Part shown: positions 53,169-61,861 of the stretch, piece after piece
Layout: the number at the start of each line of letters is the position of its first letter
How positions within the stretch are numbered: the stretch's first letter is position 1
Assembly (NCBI RefSeq): GCF_001434135.1
Contig: NZ_AZEB01000004.1
Coordinates: 80,250-144,249 of the forward strand
Direction: 5' to 3'
Length of the DNA stretch: 64,000 nt
DNA from: Lentilactobacillus kisonensis DSM 19906 = JCM 15041
Lineage (GTDB): Bacteria > Bacillota > Bacilli > Lactobacillales > Lactobacillaceae
Notes under the pieces: model-generated
Told to the model about the DNA's origin: nothing
Seen by the model: the letters and a program-made list of their open reading frames with translations, nothing else
Database searches by the model: none
Position numbers and translations under genes: made by a program

Positions 53169-53191
53169 CAGCCATTCCAAAAGAATGACTG
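53169..53191 (-). terminator. Terminator on the minus strand
   Basis: CAGCCATTC/GAATGACTG with seven T on the minus strand; serves the kinase gene 155 bases upstream. 53192-53345 shows nothing else. Confidence 0.65.
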
Positions 53192-53345
53192 CTTGCTTCT
53201 TTTGATGTAGTAGAAGCTGAACTACAAGAGCCTTTTATGACGTTAGACGCCAAATGGCTGTGCGGACTCGAAGTCCAATATGGGATTTTCACCCAAGTAA
53301 GTAATAACATTTTATCTCAATAATTGCTGGAGCTCAAACCGATTA

Positions 53346-54158
53346 TTAAAGCTCGTCTGCTGGTGCCCAATGATTAATCGGCCCGAATTTATGTCCCACC
53401 TGAATTTCATTAGCAATAGCAACATCGACAAACTTCTTAGCAACCCGGACAGCTTGTTCAATGTCATTGCCCTTTGCTAGTTCAGCAGCGATGCAGGCTG
53501 ATAGGCTGTCGCCAGTGCCGTTCTTTCGTTCAGTTGGATAGAAATCACCGCTTAACCAGAAACTCTTGCCTGATTCTAACAGAATATAATCAGATACTTT
53601 GGTTTGGTTGGGATCATGGTGGCTGCCCTTGAGGACGATGTTTTTAGCGCCAAGCTTGCGGAGCTTTTCAGCGGCGATCTTCATATCGTCCTCCGTTTTA
53701 ATTTCCATTTCAGCTAGTTTTTGAGCCTCGAAGAAGTTCGGTGTAATCACATAGGCGAGAGGAATTAACTCATCTCGCAGCGTCTTGTAGGCACTTTGCT
53801 CCAGTAACATGTTCCCATGTTTAGTAGTAATAACTGGATCAACGACAAGTGGCCCGAAATCGTACTGTTGGTAATTTTTAATCACCGTGCGAATGAGTTC
53901 GGAATCAGAAAGCATCCCCGTCTTACTTGCTCGAACATGGTAATCATCCGCCAAGTCTTTAAACTCACTGTCAATAAATGATGTTGGCAGGTTAACTGAA
54001 TCGTGAATGCCGTAACTATTGCCAGCCACACAGGCGGTCATGACCGAGGTACCGTAAACCTTGCGTCTAAAGAAGGTGTGAAGATCTGCCTGCATCCCTG
54101 CACTACCGTCACTATCTGATCCTGCAATTGTTAAAGCCTGTGGAAATTCGTTTGCCAT
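53346..54158 (-). CDS. Hydroxymethylpyrimidine / pyridoxine-type kinase (ThiD/PdxK family)
   Basis: 270 aa ribokinase-like fold. TIAGSDSDGSAGMQADLHTF is the ThiD substrate-binding N-terminus, VDPVITTKHG the central motif, and RKNGTGDSLSACIAAELAKG the anion hole with the catalytic Asp. The His/Met substitutions that separate ThiD from PdxK2 cannot be judged by eye, so either thiamine or vitamin B6 salvage is possible. GAGGTGAA precedes the ATG. Monocistronic. Confidence 0.9.
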   Translation of the reverse strand: MANEFPQALTIAGSDSDGSAGMQADLHTFFRRKVYGTSVMTACVAGNSYGIHDSVNLPTSFIDSEFKDLADDYHVRASKTGMLSDSELIRTVIKNYQQYDFGPLVVDPVITTKHGNMLLEQSAYKTLRDELIPLAYVITPNFFEAQKLAEMEIKTEDDMKIAAEKLRKLGAKNIVLKGSHHDPNQTKVSDYILLESGKSFWLSGDFYPTERKNGTGDSLSACIAAELAKGNDIEQAVRVAKKFVDVAIANEIQVGHKFGPINHWAPADEL

Positions 54159-54239
54159 ATATAATTCACCTCATATCGTTTCTTAACTACTAACAATACC
54201 ATAATTAATGAAAAATCAAAGAGAAAACTTCAGTTTGAT

Positions 54240-54269
54240 TTGCGTTAACGTGTCGAGTTGTATTATAAT
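54240..54269 (+). promoter_or_regulatory. Promoter of the 40-aa microprotein gene
   Basis: TTGCGT, 18-base spacer, TATAAT; start point about 48 bases before the ATG. Confidence 0.7.
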
Positions 54270-54323
54270 AATTTAGTCTATTGGAATCTATAAATAATAA
54301 CCATAAATAAGGAGAGTCTAATT

Positions 54324-54446
54324 ATGCGTATTTGTCATCCACATGGCGTACAAGGACGTCGTCCAATTAACCGTAAGAACGACCTTAAGCGAAATAAGGA
54401 TTTAGCAGATTTGCAACACTTCTTGAAGCAAAAGCCTGCTAAGTAA
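54324..54446 (+). CDS. Basic microprotein, 40 aa
   Basis: MRICHPHGVQGRRPINRKND followed by LKRNKDLADLQHFLKQKPAK. AAGGAGAG lies 8 bases before the ATG. It has its own consensus promoter and a strong terminator, so it is a real transcription unit despite its size. Twelve Arg/Lys residues and a Cys-His-Pro-His start, which could bind metal or nucleic acid. Not recognised. Confidence 0.78.
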   Translation: MRICHPHGVQGRRPINRKNDLKRNKDLADLQHFLKQKPAK

Positions 54447-54450
54447 TGAT

Positions 54451-54488
54451 AAAAAATCCCAACCGGAGTAATCTGGTTGGGATTTTTT
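54451..54488 (+). terminator. Terminator of the microprotein gene
   Basis: AAAAAATCCCAACC with GGTTGGGATTTTTT; 14-bp stem, seven T. Confidence 0.92.
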
Positions 54489-54547
54489 TGATGGGATGGC
54501 TGTAGTTTAGGTTTGAATTTCGCGAGGTGGCTCTGGGCAACATAGAT

Positions 54548-54766
54548 TAGGACCGCTCCGCAAAGCAGAAAGCGGAGCCTAAGCTAATCCACCAAAGACC
54601 AAACCTGGAGATTCTAATTTCTTGGCAACATAGTGAAACGTGCTGCACCAGGCAGAAGCTTGCGCATAAGCACCTTTAACAAAAATCCCAAAACCGGGGA
54701 TTTTTGTTAAAGGAGACTTATACTCCAGCTTCTAACCGCCTGGTTCCGCACTCTGCTCCGCTCACT
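54548..54766 (-). repeat. Composite hairpin: subfamily B element nested in a subfamily A copy
   Basis: Read along the minus strand: AGTGAGCGGAGC of an A element (supplying the nhaP stop TAG), then a complete B element (about 54753-54624: AGAGTGCGGAACCAGGC ... TGCAGCACGTTTCACTATG), then the right half of an A element ending CGGAGCGGTCCTA. Inner arm CCTTTAAC pairs with GTTAAAGG. Confidence 0.8.
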
Positions 54767-56756
54767 AACCATGGAACAATTCCGTATTTTGCAAATAGGT
54801 CATCTCATCGGTCGAAATTCGCTGCTGCAGTTTTTCCGCCAGTGATGAGTCAATCTTTCCTGACTGTAATGCATCTTGGATTAACTCGTATTCGCTGTGG
54901 AAAGCCCGCATGAACATTTGGTAAACGATGTCGCTGTCGACGTCTTGCTCATGGATTCGCCGATGCCTTGTTCGGTAAAAGCGCCTGACCATATTGGCTT
55001 CCACGCCACTTTGGGTATCCTTGGTCTTCAAAAAATCCATAACGGCATCAAAGCCAACCTTTTCAATTGGCAGAATGTCCTCGTTGTGTTTCTTGAACTG
55101 TTCGCGCCAATAAACCTCTTCAAGTGCTACGGGAGCGGTTAAAAACGCTTCTTGGGCTCGGTTAAGATCCTTATACAACGTTCCGATATGGAGACTAAAT
55201 CGAACTCGCAGGAGAACGTTCTTCCAGATCTTTTCATCGGCTGAAAAATTATTTAATTGCAAAAACTTGCTATAGTAGGTCAGTTCATCTTGAGAGATTT
55301 TGCCGTCTGTAAATAATTGTTTAACAGCTTGCAGTTCTACTTGGTGGCTTTCACTCATCAATTGCCGGCGTAACCGCATGTTTGGTGTGCTGTCTAAGAC
55401 AAGTTGCTGCTGGAGGGAATCGATGACAATTTGGGCTTCAGCGGGATGCGTCTTTTCTTTAACCAGGTCACTGATGGCGGCTTGGATCATTCGACGGACC
55501 CAGCGATACTTTGGCTTCGTGTTTGACTGACTCGGCAAAATTGCTGGTACAAAGATGGTTGGCATAATTAAGCTGGTCAAAATGATGACAGCAGCTAGAA
55601 AAATGAGAGGGCCTCGAAATACAAATGGTTGCCCATCAATTGTATTTGGCATCGAAAATGCCAGTGACAAGGTGATGGTTCCGTTTGCGCCACTAAGGGC
55701 CATGACTAAGCTGTCACGCCACTCGTGCTTGGATTTCACCCGTCGTTTGAGTAAGTATCGGCTCCAAATTAACCGAATCAACCCCTTTACAAAATAGATT
55801 GAAATACCGATTAGAACTAATTTATAAATCGCAAAATTCGGGTTTGATGATTGGTGCATTGCGCGGGTAACTTCGGGAAGCGACAGCCCTAAGAGGACGA
55901 ATACCACCCCAGATAGCATGCCTGACACAATTTCCCAAACGTTACTGGTTACCAATTGCATCCGAGACGATGTTAACCGCAGCTTATCACGTTCGGATCC
56001 TTGGGCCAGTCCAGCCGCAACAACCGCTAAAATACCGGATAGCGCCAATTTCTCGGCAAGCAGATAAACTAAAAATGGGGTTAATAATTGAATCAGCACC
56101 ATAATCAGGGGCGTATCATCATTGTAGCGAATTAAGAATAGACGAACGCTAACAATCAAAACACCAATCATGCTTCCAAATAACAGGCCACCTAAAAACT
56201 CCCATAAAAACAGGAAAACGGCGTGATTCAAGGAAAATGACCCAGAGACGAACGCTGCTAATGACATATCAAAAATAACAATGCCAGCGGCGTCATTAAA
56301 TAGGGATTCATTTTGCAAGATCCCGGCCTGTTCTTCAGCGATGGGGTTGGCCTCGAAAATGGAGTTAACCGCCGAGGCATCGGTTGGCGTGACAATTGCC
56401 AATAGCGCAAAGGACAAGCTCAACGGCAATACAATGTAAGCAAAATGGAGGCCAGTCCCAATAATTAAGACGCTGAATACAACCAGGCCAACTGCCAGCG
56501 ATAGGATGTTTGTAATTGAGCGGCCAATCCAAAATCGCGAACTATTTTGGGCTTCGTTAAATAGCATCGGCGCGATGATTGCTAGAGCAAAAGTGGACGG
56601 GTCAAGGTGAAAATTATTATAAACGGGCAGGCCGGCCAGTAGTGCCCCAATAAAAATTAGGAAGAATGGCAAGGGAATCACTGATACGTGGCGGGCTAAG
56701 ATGTTGGCTGCCACGACAGCCGCTAAAATAATGGTCAGCAATAGGACCTGATCCAT
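54765..56756 (-). CDS. Na+/H+ antiporter, CPA1/NhaP-like with long cytosolic tail
   Basis: 663 aa. About 12 hydrophobic segments to residue 415, with the CPA1 ion site NDAAGIVIFD and VTPTDASAVNSIF, then a 240-aa cytosolic C-terminus, longer than E. coli homologues and probably regulatory. AAAGGAGGAA precedes the ATG. Lies downstream of ktrB and ktrA on the same strand: an ion and pH homeostasis block, each gene separated by hairpin elements. The stop TAG is within an element end. Confidence 0.92.
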   Translation of the reverse strand: MDQVLLLTIILAAVVAANILARHVSVIPLPFFLIFIGALLAGLPVYNNFHLDPSTFALAIIAPMLFNEAQNSSRFWIGRSITNILSLAVGLVVFSVLIIGTGLHFAYIVLPLSLSFALLAIVTPTDASAVNSIFEANPIAEEQAGILQNESLFNDAAGIVIFDMSLAAFVSGSFSLNHAVFLFLWEFLGGLLFGSMIGVLIVSVRLFLIRYNDDTPLIMVLIQLLTPFLVYLLAEKLALSGILAVVAAGLAQGSERDKLRLTSSRMQLVTSNVWEIVSGMLSGVVFVLLGLSLPEVTRAMHQSSNPNFAIYKLVLIGISIYFVKGLIRLIWSRYLLKRRVKSKHEWRDSLVMALSGANGTITLSLAFSMPNTIDGQPFVFRGPLIFLAAVIILTSLIMPTIFVPAILPSQSNTKPKYRWVRRMIQAAISDLVKEKTHPAEAQIVIDSLQQQLVLDSTPNMRLRRQLMSESHQVELQAVKQLFTDGKISQDELTYYSKFLQLNNFSADEKIWKNVLLRVRFSLHIGTLYKDLNRAQEAFLTAPVALEEVYWREQFKKHNEDILPIEKVGFDAVMDFLKTKDTQSGVEANMVRRFYRTRHRRIHEQDVDSDIVYQMFMRAFHSEYELIQDALQSGKIDSSLAEKLQQRISTDEMTYLQNTELFHG

Positions 56757-56934
56757 CGAGGGTTCCTCCTTTCAAATTATGATTGACTTTAGTTTAGCAC
56801 GCATTCCAGCAAAAGGGCCCCGCTGACACTTGGCGGAGCCTTAGAGGCTGGTGAGTAGTTATTTTCCGAATAATCTAAAATTGGGGGGGAAGGTAATGGT
56901 TCTTTTGTGACATGAATTAGGGCGGTGTTGCAGT

Positions 56935-57144
56935 GACCTGCGTGTATTAATAACAGGAATCCCCCCAAAACAGGGACTTCTATTTCTTTGGCAACATAGT
57001 GGAAACGTGCTCCACCAAGCAGAAAGCTGCACCTAAGCCAGGCCATTCAAAAATCCAAGCCCAGGATTTCTGAACGGCCTAACTTAGGCTCCGCTTTCTA
57101 ACCGCTTGGTTCCGCACTCTAAGCGCCTGACTCCGCTCACTTAT
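56935..57144 (-). repeat. Composite hairpin between ktrA and nhaP
   Basis: Minus strand: AAGTGAGCGGAGTCAGGC (A-type end at the ktrA stop TAA), then a B element (57120-56990: AGAGTGCGGAACCAAGC ... GGAGCACGTTTCCACTATG), then a TTGCCAAAGAAATAGAAG junction and an A-half remnant. Arms GGCCGTTC/GAATGGCC and CTTGGT-type outer stem. The rest of the gap to 56757 holds a GGGGCCC/GCGGAGCC-rich hairpin near 56815. Confidence 0.78.
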
Positions 57145-57806
57145 TTTGTTGCCAAATCCTCAAACTTCTCAACGTCTTTTTCCGTTCCAATAACGGTGAC
57201 GATATCGCCTTTTTTAGTAACCGTCTCAGAGTTGGGGATCTCTGCGCCCGTCTCGTTGACATGGGAAAGAGCAATTACTTGGATGCCGTAACGATTAGTG
57301 AAATTAAGTTCCTGAAGCGATTTATTGAAGAATTTGGGATTGGATAATTCAAATTCAACAACGGCCAATTCACCACGAAGCTTGAGGTCGTTTAGAATTT
57401 TGGGCTCTAGTACATGTAACGCAATTCGATTACCCATGTCACGTTCTGGCTGAATGACTTCGTCTGCGCCAAGCTTTTCAAGCACTTTGGCATGACGAGC
57501 ATTCTCAGCCTTACAGATCAATTTCTTGACTCCTAATTCTTCACAAATCATGGTTGTCATGATGCTAGCTTCAAGGTCAGTTCCAATTGCAACGAAAACA
57601 TTGTCAAAGTTACCAATTCCAAGCTGCTTGAGGGCTAACTCGTTTTGGGTGTCAGCAACAATTGCTTCGGTTGCAACGTCACGGAACTCATTTACTCGTT
57701 CTTCATTTTTGTCGATAACTAGGACCTCTTGGTTATGGGCAAGCAGGGTGTTAACGATGCTGCTGCCAAAGAGGCCCAGGCCGATGACGGCATAATTTTT
57801 CTTCAT
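57141..57806 (-). CDS. ktrA: Potassium channel regulatory subunit KtrA (RCK)
   Basis: 221 aa. RCK_N Rossmann domain (YAVIGLGLFGSSIVNTL, EVLVIDKNEERV, VFVAIGTDLEAS) binds ATP/ADP or NAD. The RCK_C domain (about 140-221, IPNSETVTKKGDIVTVIG) is the c-di-AMP-binding region in known KtrA. Forms the gating ring of KtrB. AAAGGAGA lies 7 bases before the ATG. ktrB is upstream on the same strand, separated by 446 bases of hairpin elements, which is unusual for this pair. Confidence 0.95.
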   Translation of the reverse strand: MKKNYAVIGLGLFGSSIVNTLLAHNQEVLVIDKNEERVNEFRDVATEAIVADTQNELALKQLGIGNFDNVFVAIGTDLEASIMTTMICEELGVKKLICKAENARHAKVLEKLGADEVIQPERDMGNRIALHVLEPKILNDLKLRGELAVVEFELSNPKFFNKSLQELNFTNRYGIQVIALSHVNETGAEIPNSETVTKKGDIVTVIGTEKDVEKFEDLATK

Positions 57807-57856
57807 GTGAAATCTCCTTTGGGAAAGTTGTTGGGGGGTATATGGTGTTATATAGA

Positions 57857-57925
57857 TTAGGTCTGCCTTGCAAAATAGAAATCTGTACGTAAGTCTCTAT
57901 AGCTGCTTTGTTTCTGGCAACACAG
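57857..57925 (-). repeat. A-type half element
   Basis: Only the right half (in element orientation) remains: TTAGGTCTGCCTTGC at the left edge to TTTCTGGCAACACAG, the same junction motif as in the composites. Confidence 0.55.
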
Positions 57926-57927
57926 AT

Positions 57928-58044
57928 TAGGACCTCCGCAAAGCAGGAGTCTGCATGTAAGCACCTACCGAAAAAATTCCAAACCCGTGAATTTTCTCGG
58001 TAGGAGACTTACACTTCGACTCCTAACCGCTTTGCTCCGCGCAC
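57928..58044 (-). repeat. Hairpin element, full A-type copy
   Basis: In element orientation AGTGCGCGGAGCAAAGC ... CGGAGGTCCTA. Arm CTACCGAGAAAATTC pairs with GAATTTTTTCGGTAG; GGAGTC with GACTCC. Between ktrB and ktrA. Confidence 0.8.
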
Positions 58045-58050
58045 TTATTT

Positions 58051-58255
58051 TAGGACCGCTCCGCAAAGCAGAAGCTTGCACATAAGCTACGTCACTCAAA
58101 GTCAAGCCTAGGATAGTTCCTTTTTTAACATAGTGGAAATGTGCTACACCAAGCAGAAAGCTGCACCTAAGCTAGGCCGTTCAAAAATCCAAACCCGGGA
58201 TTTCTGAACGGCCTAACTTAGGCTCCGCTTTCTAACCGCTTGGTTTCGCACTCTA
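58051..58255 (-). repeat. Composite: A-half plus full B element at the ktrB 3' end
   Basis: The B element (58255-58128) begins AGAGTGCGAAACCAAGC directly at the ktrB stop TAG and ends TGTAGCACATTTCCACTATGTT. It is followed by an A-half ending CGGAGCGGTCCTA. Arms GGCCGTTC/GAACGGCC, CCTAAG/CTTAGG. Confidence 0.78.
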
Positions 58256-59590
58256 GCCGATCATCACATTCTCCTCCGGATACCTAAACGCATCTTCTGG
58301 CCGTTTTGACGTTAACAGTGAATACATTACCGTGAAGACGCCAACCCTGCCCATGAACATTAATACGGCGAAGATTAACTTGCCGATGAAGCTTAAATTT
58401 GGCGTTAGTCCCAGAGTTAAACCAGTTGTCCCAAACGCCGAAACAACGTCAAATAGGATGTATTCCAAGCCATATGTTTTTGGAATTTTTTCCGTGAACG
58501 TTAATATCAACGTTGCGACTGATAAGACGACAATAACCAGAAACACCATCGTGAGTGATTTTGAGACGTTATCATTGGAGAAACGGCGGCCCCAAAACGT
58601 TGCGTCCCGCTTTCCCCGCAACGTTGCCCAGACCCTAATTAGGAGGATGCCCACCGTGGTTGTTTTAATCCCACCAGCCGTTGAACCGGGCGTCCCGCCA
58701 ATTAGCATTAAGATCATGGTGAAGAAGATGCCACCCATTGAGATTTTATTGAGTGGAACGGTGTAAAAACCAGCAGTCCGTGGCGTTACCGAGAAAAAGT
58801 AGGAATTCATCAGTCTGTCGAAGAGACTCAAATGGGTTTGACTGCTAAAATTAGCTTCCGTGAGTAAAAAGACTATGAAGCTAATAGCGATTAGGCCCAG
58901 GTAGGTGGTCAGGGCCAGCTTAGTATGTAAGCTTAGATAATGCTCTTGACGATAAAGCAGAATGTCTTTCCAGACCAAAAAGCCCAGTGAACCTGAAATG
59001 ATCAAGCAGGTTAGGACAAACAATAGGTAGGGGTCGTTTTGGAAACGAACCAAACTATTATCGTATAAATCGAAGCCGGCGTTACAAAATGCACTAATTG
59101 AATGGAAGATACTATAGCCTAGCCCTTTGAGAAATCCATACCGTGGGTAGAAATCAACAAAGATCAAGATGGTCCCTAGCAGCTGAATGGCTAATGATAG
59201 CCTGACAACTAAGAAAACAACGCTTCTCGTGTTTCCAAATGACTCAAGATTCAATGATTGTTGGGTCAACAATTGGGTCGTTAAATCAGCTTTGCGGCGC
59301 ATAAACACAAACAATAAAACGGCAAACGTCATGAACCCCAGGCCGCCGATTTCAACAAGCATTAGGATAACGATTTTACCGAATAAGCTCCAATGCAATG
59401 CGGTGTTCACAACGGTCATACCAGTGACGCAGGTCGCGGACGTTGCCGTAAAGAATGCATTGATGTAGCTGGTCATGTGGCCGGATTTACTAGCAACGGG
59501 AAGGGAAAGTAGGATTGTCCCAATCAAGATGATGGTTAAAAAGCCGAGCGTTAAGATTTGGGGTAAAGCAAGCCGAAAGCGAGATGCCAA
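58253..59590 (-). CDS. ktrB: Potassium uptake channel subunit KtrB/TrkH family
   Basis: 445 aa. Four M1-P-M2 repeats; selectivity-filter-like segments SATCVTGMTVV, SAFCNAGFDLYDNSL, SVTPRTAGFYTV and SAFGTTGLTLGLTP. GGTPGSTAGGIKTTT is the intramembrane loop. TTG start with AAAGGTTC upstream; no better start seen. Works with KtrA encoded downstream. Confidence 0.93.
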   Translation of the reverse strand: MASRFRLALPQILTLGFLTIILIGTILLSLPVASKSGHMTSYINAFFTATSATCVTGMTVVNTALHWSLFGKIVILMLVEIGGLGFMTFAVLLFVFMRRKADLTTQLLTQQSLNLESFGNTRSVVFLVVRLSLAIQLLGTILIFVDFYPRYGFLKGLGYSIFHSISAFCNAGFDLYDNSLVRFQNDPYLLFVLTCLIISGSLGFLVWKDILLYRQEHYLSLHTKLALTTYLGLIAISFIVFLLTEANFSSQTHLSLFDRLMNSYFFSVTPRTAGFYTVPLNKISMGGIFFTMILMLIGGTPGSTAGGIKTTTVGILLIRVWATLRGKRDATFWGRRFSNDNVSKSLTMVFLVIVVLSVATLILTFTEKIPKTYGLEYILFDVVSAFGTTGLTLGLTPNLSFIGKLIFAVLMFMGRVGVFTVMYSLLTSKRPEDAFRYPEENVMIG

Positions 59591-59728
59591 TGGATCAGAA
59601 CCTTTCGAATAGATTGTCTGCGTTTATTATCGCACATTCTGTCTGAACGCCCCAACGAATCGGTGAAAAATAAGCTATAATAGTGATGGAAATTAGCTAT
59701 GAAAATAACGATTGCGAGGATTTACGTC

Positions 59729-60970
59729 ATGTTAATTAAAAATGTTCATATTCAAAACGATCACCAAACGAGCGATGTTCAAATTGAAAATGGTAAGTTT
59801 GTTAAAATTGCGCCAACGATTGAAGCAATTGCTGATGAGAAGGTCATTGATGCGACGGATAAACTAATGCTGCCACCATTTGTTGATCCCCATGTTCATT
59901 TGGATGCGACCCAAACCGCTGGTGATCCGGAATGGAACCAGACGGGAACTTTGTTTGACGGCATTCGGATTTGGAGTGAACGCAAGAAAAAGCTGACCGT
60001 TGAAGATGTGAAGTCGCGGGCCAAAAAGGCGATTAAGATTCAAGTTGCCAACGGAATTCAGTTTATCCGCAGCCACGTTGACGTAACTGATCCTGATCTG
60101 ACTGCACTCAAGGCGTTGATTGAGGTTCGTGAGGAGATTAAGGATCAAGTTGAGCTTCAATTGGTGGCTTTCCCACAAGAGGGGATTCTATCATTTCCCC
60201 ATGGCAAAGAGCTAATGACGCAGGCCGCTGATTTGGGTGTCGATGTTATTGGGGGAATTCCTCACTTTGAATTTACCCATGAATATGCGGTTGAATCCCT
60301 CAAGTTCTTAATGAAATTGGCTGAACAAAAGAGCAAGTTGGTTGATGTTCACTGTGATGAAATTGATGACCCTCAGTCGCGCAGCCTTGAAACATTGGCA
60401 ACCTTAGCCCTCGAAAGTGGGATGGGTGATAAGGTGACGGCCAGCCATACGACTGCGATGGGTTCTTACAACGATGCCTATACGTATAAATTATTTAGAC
60501 TATTGAAAATGTCCCACATCAACTTCATTGCGAATCCGCTGGTTAACACGAATCTTGGTGGCCGATTTGATACTTATCCAAAGCGGCGTGGGATGACCCG
60601 GGTTAAGGAGTTAAAAGAAGATGGGATTAACGTAGCGTTTGGTGAGGATGATTTGAAAGACCCTTGGTACCCAATGGGGAACGGCAATATGCTTGATCCA
60701 GTGGAAATGGGAATTCACGTTGGTCATTTAATGGGATATGACGACATTATGAATTCTTACCAATTTGTGACAACCAACGCTGCCAAAGCAATGCACGTTA
60801 CCGATCATTATGGAATTGAAGTCGGCAAGCCGGCTAATTGCATCATTATGAATAACAATAATTTCTATAATGCCTTGAATGAACGCTCAGAGATTCTTTA
60901 TTCGATTCATAAGGGCGAAGTGTTAGTTGAAACGGCGCCTAAGACTGTGCATAATCATTTTAAGGGTTAG
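59729..60970 (+). CDS. codA: Cytosine deaminase
   Basis: 413 aa. Deaminates cytosine to uracil for pyrimidine salvage. DPHVHLDATQTAG (metal ligands), WNQTGTLFDGIRIWSERKKKLT matches E. coli CodA closely, VDVHCDEIDD (catalytic Glu), SHTTAMGSY (His) and FGEDDLKDPWYPMGNGNML (Asp). Start ATG 59729 with GAGGA upstream; ATG 59699 lacks a site. No codB permease adjacent. Terminator at 60993-61031. Confidence 0.94.
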   Translation: MLIKNVHIQNDHQTSDVQIENGKFVKIAPTIEAIADEKVIDATDKLMLPPFVDPHVHLDATQTAGDPEWNQTGTLFDGIRIWSERKKKLTVEDVKSRAKKAIKIQVANGIQFIRSHVDVTDPDLTALKALIEVREEIKDQVELQLVAFPQEGILSFPHGKELMTQAADLGVDVIGGIPHFEFTHEYAVESLKFLMKLAEQKSKLVDVHCDEIDDPQSRSLETLATLALESGMGDKVTASHTTAMGSYNDAYTYKLFRLLKMSHINFIANPLVNTNLGGRFDTYPKRRGMTRVKELKEDGINVAFGEDDLKDPWYPMGNGNMLDPVEMGIHVGHLMGYDDIMNSYQFVTTNAAKAMHVTDHYGIEVGKPANCIIMNNNNFYNALNERSEILYSIHKGEVLVETAPKTVHNHFKG

Positions 60971-60992
60971 TTCAAAGATCACTTAGAATATA

Positions 60993-61031
60993 AAAAATCA
61001 GTTACCCCCGAGAATGGGATAACTGATTTTT
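60993..61031 (+). terminator. Terminator of codA
   Basis: AAAATCAGTTA/TAACTGATTTTT with an inner CCC...GGG; T-run follows. Confidence 0.88.
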
Positions 61032-61125
61032 GTTTGTATTTTGAAGAATTTGGGCCGTTGGAGTGGGTCTCTCTTTTCTTGATATAATTGAGGTCGCTCC
61101 GAAGACTATTCTGGCTATATTCCAG

Positions 61126-61246
61126 TAGGACCGCTCCGCAAAGCAGAAGCTTGCACATAAGCTACCTCACTCAAAAATCCCAGACCCGGGGATTTCTGAG
61201 TGAGGCAACTTATGCTCCAGCTTCTAACCGCTTTGCTCCGCTCACT
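61126..61246 (-). repeat. Hairpin element, copy at the 3' end of the 163-aa gene
   Basis: In element orientation it reads (T)AGTGAGCGGAGCAAAGC ... CGGAGCGGTCCTA, so the gene's stop TAG overlaps its first bases. Arm CCTCACTC/GAGTGAGG, GAAGCT/AGCTTC. Confidence 0.9.
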
Positions 61247-61736
61247 ATAGTTTTTTCGACTTCTTCATCAACGCCGGCGACTTCTTTGCTACTGCCGGTT
61301 TCTTGGCCGATGCTTTTTTTGCCGCTAGAGCTTCCTTTCGCTTTCGTGACCGTTCCCTTAAAATGTCCTTAAGAGCGTTGATATCATCTTCATGTTTCAC
61401 TTTCCACTGCTTGTAAGATGTGTTAGTGTCGGTATCAGTTGGTTTGAGCCCCGTATCTAACCAAAATAGCGACTCAGTCAGGCTTGGAAAATTATGCATC
61501 CAAAGTGTCTGGCCATTTTCTGAATCAAACGCAACGTAAGAACGAGCATGACGTTGTAAAAATGTATGCTTGCGAATTTTGAATGCTTCCCGTTTTCGCG
61601 TTAACCGATAATCAGGTAGAATATACTTACCCTTATTTTTCAGTTGCGGGAAACGTTCGTTTATTTGATCTGAACGGTCTTTTAAGAGGGCTGTTGCCTC
61701 CGTTACCGAGATCAATGTGGCTTTTGTCTGGGTCAT
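61245..61736 (-). CDS. Hypothetical basic protein, 163 aa
   Basis: Not recognised. The first 120 residues are mixed alpha/beta with aromatic positions (RSYVAFDSENGQTLWMHNFP). The last 40 form a Lys/Ala-rich, histone-like tail (AAKKASAKKPAVAKKSPALM), suggesting nucleic-acid or polyanion binding. AAAGGGGG precedes the ATG. The stop codon sits in a hairpin element. Confidence 0.75.
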   Translation of the reverse strand: MTQTKATLISVTEATALLKDRSDQINERFPQLKNKGKYILPDYRLTRKREAFKIRKHTFLQRHARSYVAFDSENGQTLWMHNFPSLTESLFWLDTGLKPTDTDTNTSYKQWKVKHEDDINALKDILRERSRKRKEALAAKKASAKKPAVAKKSPALMKKSKKL

Positions 61737-61861
61737 GTAATTTTGCCCCCTTTTGTAATCTATTTTCGCATAGATTTATCTAATTGGAAAGTAGGTAGAA
61801 ACATTATAACTAATTATTAACACTTTGATAAAAAATTATGCAATTAGGAGAATTTTTTCAA

